A DNA stretch of 9,497 bases, from contig QHZV01000079.1 of the NCBI GenBank assembly GCA_003224785.1, positions 1 to 9,497 on the forward strand, given 5' to 3'. A program made the position numbers and the translations under genes. The notes beneath the pieces are model-generated. The model was not told where the DNA came from and made no database searches. It worked only from the letters and a program-made list of their open reading frames with translations. Source of the stretch: Acidobacteriota bacterium. GTDB taxonomy: Bacteria > Acidobacteriota > Terriglobia > Terriglobales > Acidobacteriaceae. Below, piece by piece: positions 5,937 through 9,497 of this stretch; position 1 is the first letter of the stretch, and each line of letters opens with the position of its first letter.

Positions 5937-5974
5937 TTGCCAATGCTAAGCGCCTTCCTTATTGCTGTAAGCGC
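5937..5974 (+). promoter_or_regulatory. Possible gltB promoter flanked by TAAGCGC direct repeats
   Basis: TTGCCA (5937-5942; 5 of 6 to TTGACA) is followed after 17 nt by TATTGC (5960-5965), a weak -10 with only the first three bases matching. TAAGCGC occurs at 5947-5953 inside the spacer and again at 5968-5974 near the expected start, 21 bp apart. That is two turns of the helix, so a protein could contact both copies on one face. This is a candidate only. Confidence 0.25.
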
Positions 5975-6027
5975 ATAGATCGTTTTGCCGGTTTCGCGAC
6001 CGAGGAACGACCAACGAGACTTCTCCC

Positions 6028-6031
6028 GGAG
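6028..6031 (+). promoter_or_regulatory. Shine-Dalgarno GGAG that points to a non-ATG start for gltB
   Basis: GGAG at 6028-6031 lies 6 nt before an in-frame CTG (6038-6040), the only well-spaced ribosome-binding site for the gltB frame. The next in-frame start candidate, TTG at 6065, has only GGAAG (6048-6052) 12 nt upstream. An in-frame TGA at 6032-6034 closes the frame, and no ATG or GTG lies between it and the catalytic cysteine codon. Confidence 0.4.
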
Positions 6032-6064
6032 TGATTTCTGAAACGCTGGAAGACAAATAACGGT

Positions 6065-9000
6065 TTGCCGCCGGCGCAGGGTCTTTATCATCCCGCGCAC
6101 GAGCATGATGCCTGCGGCATGGGCTTTGTCGCCAGCATTCGCGGCGAAAAGAGCCATCAGATCATTCAGCAGGGAATTCAGGTCCTGATCAATCTCACGC
6201 ACCGTGGCGCATGCGGCTGCGATCCCGAGACTGGCGATGGCGCCGGAGTGCTCATCCAAATTCCGCACAAGTTCTTTGCGCGCGAATGCGAGAGCCTTGG
6301 ATTTGCTCTGCCTGCGCTAGGAGAATACGCCGTCGGAATAACTTTTCTCCCGGTCGAGAAGCATCCGCGTTTGAACTGTGAAGGAGTGCTCGAGCGCATT
6401 ATTCGCGAAGAGGGACTCAGTGTTCTGGGCTGGCGCGATACGCCTGTGAATGGTGACGCCATCGGCCGGGTCGCGCGAGCATCGCAACCATATATTCAGC
6501 AGATCTTTGTCGCGCGTCCGCCGGAAATGGATGAAGACGCTTTCGAGCGGAAGCTCTACGTCGTCCGGAAACGAGCGGAGCTGGAAATCGCCGAATCGGA
6601 CATCGAAGACAAAGAATTCTTTTACGTTCCTTCGCTGTCGTGTCGCACCATCGTTTACAAAGGCCTACTGCTTGCGCCCCAGATCGCCAACTTCTACGGA
6701 GATCTTTCTGATCCCGATGCGGAGAGCGCGCTTTGTCTGGTGCACCAGCGCTTCTCGACGAACACTTTTCCCAGCTGGAAGCTGGCGCATCCCTATCGCT
6801 ATGTTGCACACAATGGGGAGATCAACACGCTTAAAGGCAATGTCGCATGGATGCATGCGCGCCAGTCCATTCTCGATTCGCCATTGTTCGGCGATGACAT
6901 CAAGAAGCTGTTCCCTATCATCGAGCCCGGCGGCAGCGATTCTGCGAGCTTCGATAACGCAGTGGAACTGCTATTCCAGGCAGGACGCAGTGTTCCCCAC
7001 GTAATGGCCATGCTCATTCCAGAAGCGTGGTCGGGTAATCCTCACATTAAGCCGGAGAAGCGCGCATTTTATGAGTACCACTGCTCACTGATGGAGCCGT
7101 GGGACGGGCCTGCGGCAATCGCTTTCACCGATGGGCAGCTCATCGGTGCAACTCTCGATCGAAATGGTTTGCGTCCCGGCCGCTACGTGGTTACCGATGA
7201 TGATCTGGTTGTGATGGCCTCGGAAGCTGGTGTGCTTTCAATTCCGCCTGAGAAGGTGAAACGCAAAGGCCGACTGCAGCCGGGCAAGATGTTTCTGGTA
7301 GATACCGTCGAGGGGCGGATCATTTCCGATAAAGAAATCAAAAAGCGTTTGTCCGCGCGTCAGCCTTATGGGGATTGGCTGAAAGAAAATCAGATCACGC
7401 TCGATCAATTGCCTGAGCCGGTGCGCGTACACGCCTCTGATCATGCGACCATCCTCGCGCGGCAACGCGCGTTCGGCTACACCGACGAAGATCTGAAGAT
7501 GATCATTGAGCCGATGGCCGCTAGAGGCGAAGAGCCCATCGGCTCGATGGGAACGGACACACCACTGGCTTGCCTCAGTGACAAGCCGCAGCCTCTCTTT
7601 AATTATTTCAAGCAACTTTTTGCGCAGGTGACGAACCCGCCGATCGATCCTATCCGCGAAGAGATGGTGATGTCGCTCATCAGCTACATCGGAACTGAGC
7701 GCAATATCCTCGATGAGACGCCGGAGAATTGCCACACCCTGAAGCTGCCCCATCCCATTCTTTCGAATCGCGACTTGGAAAAGTTGCGCCGGGTTTCGCG
7801 CGGAGATTTGTTGGCGATCACTCTGCCAGCGCTGTTCCGCGCTGCTGATGGCGAAGCGGGATTGCGATCTGCGCTGGACGAGCTTTCTAAACGCGCATCG
7901 TTGGCGGTGAAATCCGGGTACACACTGCTGATCCTTTCCGATCGAGGCGTTGACAAAGACTACGCGCCGATTCCAAGTCTGCTTGCATTGTCGGCGGTCC
8001 ACAACTTATTGGTCCGTGAAGAAACCCGAACACTGGTGGCTTTGATTATCGAATCCGGAGAGCCCCGGGAAGTAATGCACTTTGCCCTGCTGATCGGCTA
8101 CGGTGCGAGCGCAATAAATCCTTATCTTGCGATCGAAACACTCGAAGACCTCGCGGGCAGAGGGTATTTGCCCGGCGGCATGAACTCGGATGCCGCGCTG
8201 AAGCATTTCGTCAAGGCTATCAACAAAGGCCTGCTCAAGACTTTTTCGAAGATGGGGATTTCAACCCTGCAAAGCTATCGCGGCGCGCAGGTGTTCGAGG
8301 CCATCGGCCTAAATAAAGATCTCGTTGATGCCTATTTCTCAGGCACAAGCTCCCGCATCGGCGGTGTTGGTCTGGATGTTCTCGCGCGCGAGGCGCAACT
8401 GAAGCACGAATTTGCGTTCCGTTCGGTCACGGACGCAGATACCGAGTTGACGGTTGGTGGCAGCTATCACTTCCGCGTGAATGGCGAATATCACCTGCTG
8501 AACCCGCTCACCATCAGCAAGCTGCAGCACAGCGTTCGCGAACAAAATTTCAAAACGTTCCAGGAATATACAGATCTCATAGACCAGCAAAGCCAAAATT
8601 TGGCTACGCTGCGTAGTTTGATGAAGATCAAGAAGGCTCGTAAGCCAGTCCCTATCGACCAAGTCGAGCCTGCAAAAGAGATCGTGAAGCGCTTCACGAC
8701 TGGCGCAATGTCCTTCGGATCGATCAGCAAGGAAGCGCACGAGACGCTGGCGATTGCAATGAACCGGATCGGAGGCAAGTCGAATACCGGCGAAGGCGGC
8801 GAGGACGAAGATCGCTACAAGAAGGATGTGAATGGTGATTGGCGTCGCAGCGCGATCAAACAGGTGGCCTCGGCACGGTTTGGCGTCACCACGAACTATT
8901 TGGTCAATGCCGATGAGCTGCAGATCAAGATGGCACAAGGCGCGAAGCCGGGCGAGGGCGGCCAGCTTCCCGGCCACAAGGTGGACGGCATCATCGCCCG

Positions 9001-9497
9001 TTTGCGGCATTCGATACCCGGCGTGGGGCTGATTTCTCCACCGCCGCATCACGACATCTATTCCATCGAAGATCTGGCACAACTGATTTATGATTTGAAG
9101 AACACGAATCCGCAGGCACGAATTTCCGTGAAGCTGGTTTCGGAGATAGGTGTCGGCACGGTTGCCGCAGGGGTTGCGAAGGCCCATGCAGATGTTGTCC
9201 TGATTTCAGGCGACAGTGGCGGCACGGGCGCTTCTCCACTCAGTTCGATCAAGCACGCCGGCATCCCTTGGGAATTGGGCCTCGCGGAAACGCAGCAAGT
9301 TTTGCTCATGAATGACCTCCGCAGCCGTATCCGCGTTCAGACCGATGGCAAGCTGCAAACTGGACGGGACGTGGTCATCGCGGCCCTACTCGGAGCGGAG
9401 GAATTCGGATTCGCAACCACTCCGCTGGTTGCGATGGGCTGCATCATGCTCCGCAAGTGTCATTTGAATACCTGTTCGGTCGGCATCGCTACGCAGG
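6065..9497 (+). CDS. gltB: Glutamate synthase (GOGAT) large subunit, C-terminus beyond window
   Basis: This enzyme transfers the amide of glutamine to 2-oxoglutarate, making two glutamates. About 1144 of an expected 1500 or so residues are present in one unbroken frame. Numbered from TTG at 6065, Cys-17 in HDACGMGF is the N-terminal nucleophile of the glutaminase domain, exposed after propeptide removal. [12 protein letters not shown] (about 226) and AHNGEIN (about 249) follow. The central domain spans roughly 455-745. The FMN/2-oxoglutarate domain begins near 800 and includes [24 protein letters not shown] and [11 protein letters not shown]. Cys-1126, -1132 and -1137 show the spacing of the 3Fe-4S cluster ligands. 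No ATG or GTG is available. TTG at 6065 is the first conventional start, CTG at 6038 has the better GGAG, and a one-base frameshift near 6056 may have removed a GTG start at 6031. The small subunit gltD is not in view. The gene is divergent from lysC-hom. Confidence 0.95.
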   Translation, partial: MPPAQGLYHPAHEHDACGMGFVASIRGEKSHQIIQQGIQVLINLTHRGACGCDPETGDGAGVLIQIPHKFFARECESLGFALPALGEYAVGITFLPVEKHPRLNCEGVLERIIREEGLSVLGWRDTPVNGDAIGRVARASQPYIQQIFVARPPEMDEDAFERKLYVVRKRAELEIAESDIEDKEFFYVPSLSCRTIVYKGLLLAPQIANFYGDLSDPDAESALCLVHQRFSTNTFPSWKLAHPYRYVAHNGEINTLKGNVAWMHARQSILDSPLFGDDIKKLFPIIEPGGSDSASFDNAVELLFQAGRSVPHVMAMLIPEAWSGNPHIKPEKRAFYEYHCSLMEPWDGPAAIAFTDGQLIGATLDRNGLRPGRYVVTDDDLVVMASEAGVLSIPPEKVKRKGRLQPGKMFLVDTVEGRIISDKEIKKRLSARQPYGDWLKENQITLDQLPEPVRVHASDHATILARQRAFGYTDEDLKMIIEPMAARGEEPIGSMGTDTPLACLSDKPQPLFNYFKQLFAQVTNPPIDPIREEMVMSLISYIGTERNILDETPENCHTLKLPHPILSNRDLEKLRRVSRGDLLAITLPALFRAADGEAGLRSALDELSKRASLAVKSGYTLLILSDRGVDKDYAPIPSLLALSAVHNLLVREETRTLVALIIESGEPREVMHFALLIGYGASAINPYLAIETLEDLAGRGYLPGGMNSDAALKHFVKAINKGLLKTFSKMGISTLQSYRGAQVFEAIGLNKDLVDAYFSGTSSRIGGVGLDVLAREAQLKHEFAFRSVTDADTELTVGGSYHFRVNGEYHLLNPLTISKLQHSVREQNFKTFQEYTDLIDQQSQNLATLRSLMKIKKARKPVPIDQVEPAKEIVKRFTTGAMSFGSISKEAHETLAIAMNRIGGKSNTGEGGEDEDRYKKDVNGDWRRSAIKQVASARFGVTTNYLVNADELQIKMAQGAKPGEGGQLPGHKVDGIIARLRHSIPGVGLISPPPHHDIYSIEDLAQLIYDLKNTNPQARISVKLVSEIGVGTVAAGVAKAHADVVLISGDSGGTGASPLSSIKHAGIPWELGLAETQQVLLMNDLRSRIRVQTDGKLQTGRDVVIAALLGAEEFGFATTPLVAMGCIMLRKCHLNTCSVGIATQ

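Larger units (their letters stand above)
5671..6030. other. Non-coding spacer between the lysC-hom leader and gltB
   Basis: This 360-nt stretch holds no ORF with a credible ribosome-binding site or recognisable protein on either strand. It contains poly-C/T and poly-A runs near 5719-5754, the degenerate heptamer repeats at 5891-5918, and an inverted repeat GGCAGT (5911-5916) / ACTGCC (5931-5936). The paired TAAGCGC repeats around a weak promoter (5937-5974) also lie here. No tRNA, riboswitch consensus or insertion-sequence end was found. Confidence 0.6.

Noticed and set aside
5835..5978. Plus-strand 47-codon frame upstream of gltB, ending in a hydrophobic MLSAFLIAVSA
   Set aside because: It lacks a Shine-Dalgarno and runs through the heptamer repeats and candidate promoter. 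The composition gives no coding support.
8339..9187. 282-codon minus-strand ORF
   Set aside because: It is the antisense shadow of the conserved FMN/2-oxoglutarate domain of gltB. The same applies to the 254-codon frame at 7238-8002.

Overview
The window looks like chromosomal DNA from a moderately GC-rich (by eye about 55%) Gram-negative-type bacterium. The gene content and protein style fit Acidobacteriota (Terriglobia), but this is inference from protein character, not from a marker gene. I see no mobile element, CRISPR array, rRNA or tRNA. It is mainly a housekeeping amino-acid region flanked by transport and carbohydrate genes.

Layout, left to right. (1) 1-908, minus: N-terminal 302 residues of an ABC exporter (membrane domain), running off the left edge. 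A possible 46-codon ORF lies just upstream of it. (2) 1087-1327: divergent intergenic region with several dyads. (3) 1328-2587, plus: a Tat-exported glycoamylase-like protein (GH144 type), apparently missing a short internal segment. (4) 2583-2609: a 14-bp tandem duplication supplying the stop codons of two convergent genes. (5) 2605-3918, minus: homoserine dehydrogenase (hom). (6) 3926-5440, minus: aspartate kinase (lysC), 7 nt upstream of hom, with an unusual 54-residue C-terminal tail. (7) 5520-5670, minus: what reads as a complete transcription attenuator for lysC-hom. (8) 5671-6064: non-coding region with degenerate heptamer repeats and paired direct repeats ahead of gltB. (9) About 6065 to the end, plus: large subunit of glutamate synthase (gltB), open to the right edge and lacking a normal start codon.

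How the genes work together. lysC and hom catalyse the first and third steps of the aspartate pathway to threonine, methionine, isoleucine and lysine, and appear co-transcribed. The leader upstream encodes a 26-residue peptide with 3 Thr, 2 Ile and 3 Met codons. It is followed by an intrinsic-terminator hairpin with a U-rich tail. Two alternative pairings link the peptide-coding RNA to that terminator (segments 1:2 and 2:3 against 3:4), the logic of the enterobacterial thr leader. A TATATT -10 box sits so close to the peptide ATG that the transcript would be nearly leaderless. gltB makes glutamate, the amino donor for aspartate, and is divergent from lysC-hom across this regulatory region.

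The attenuator is the most interesting item here. The next most interesting are the non-ATG or frameshifted start of gltB and the internal deletion in the glycoamylase-like protein. All pairings and protein identifications were made by eye, with no folding energies or database searches.
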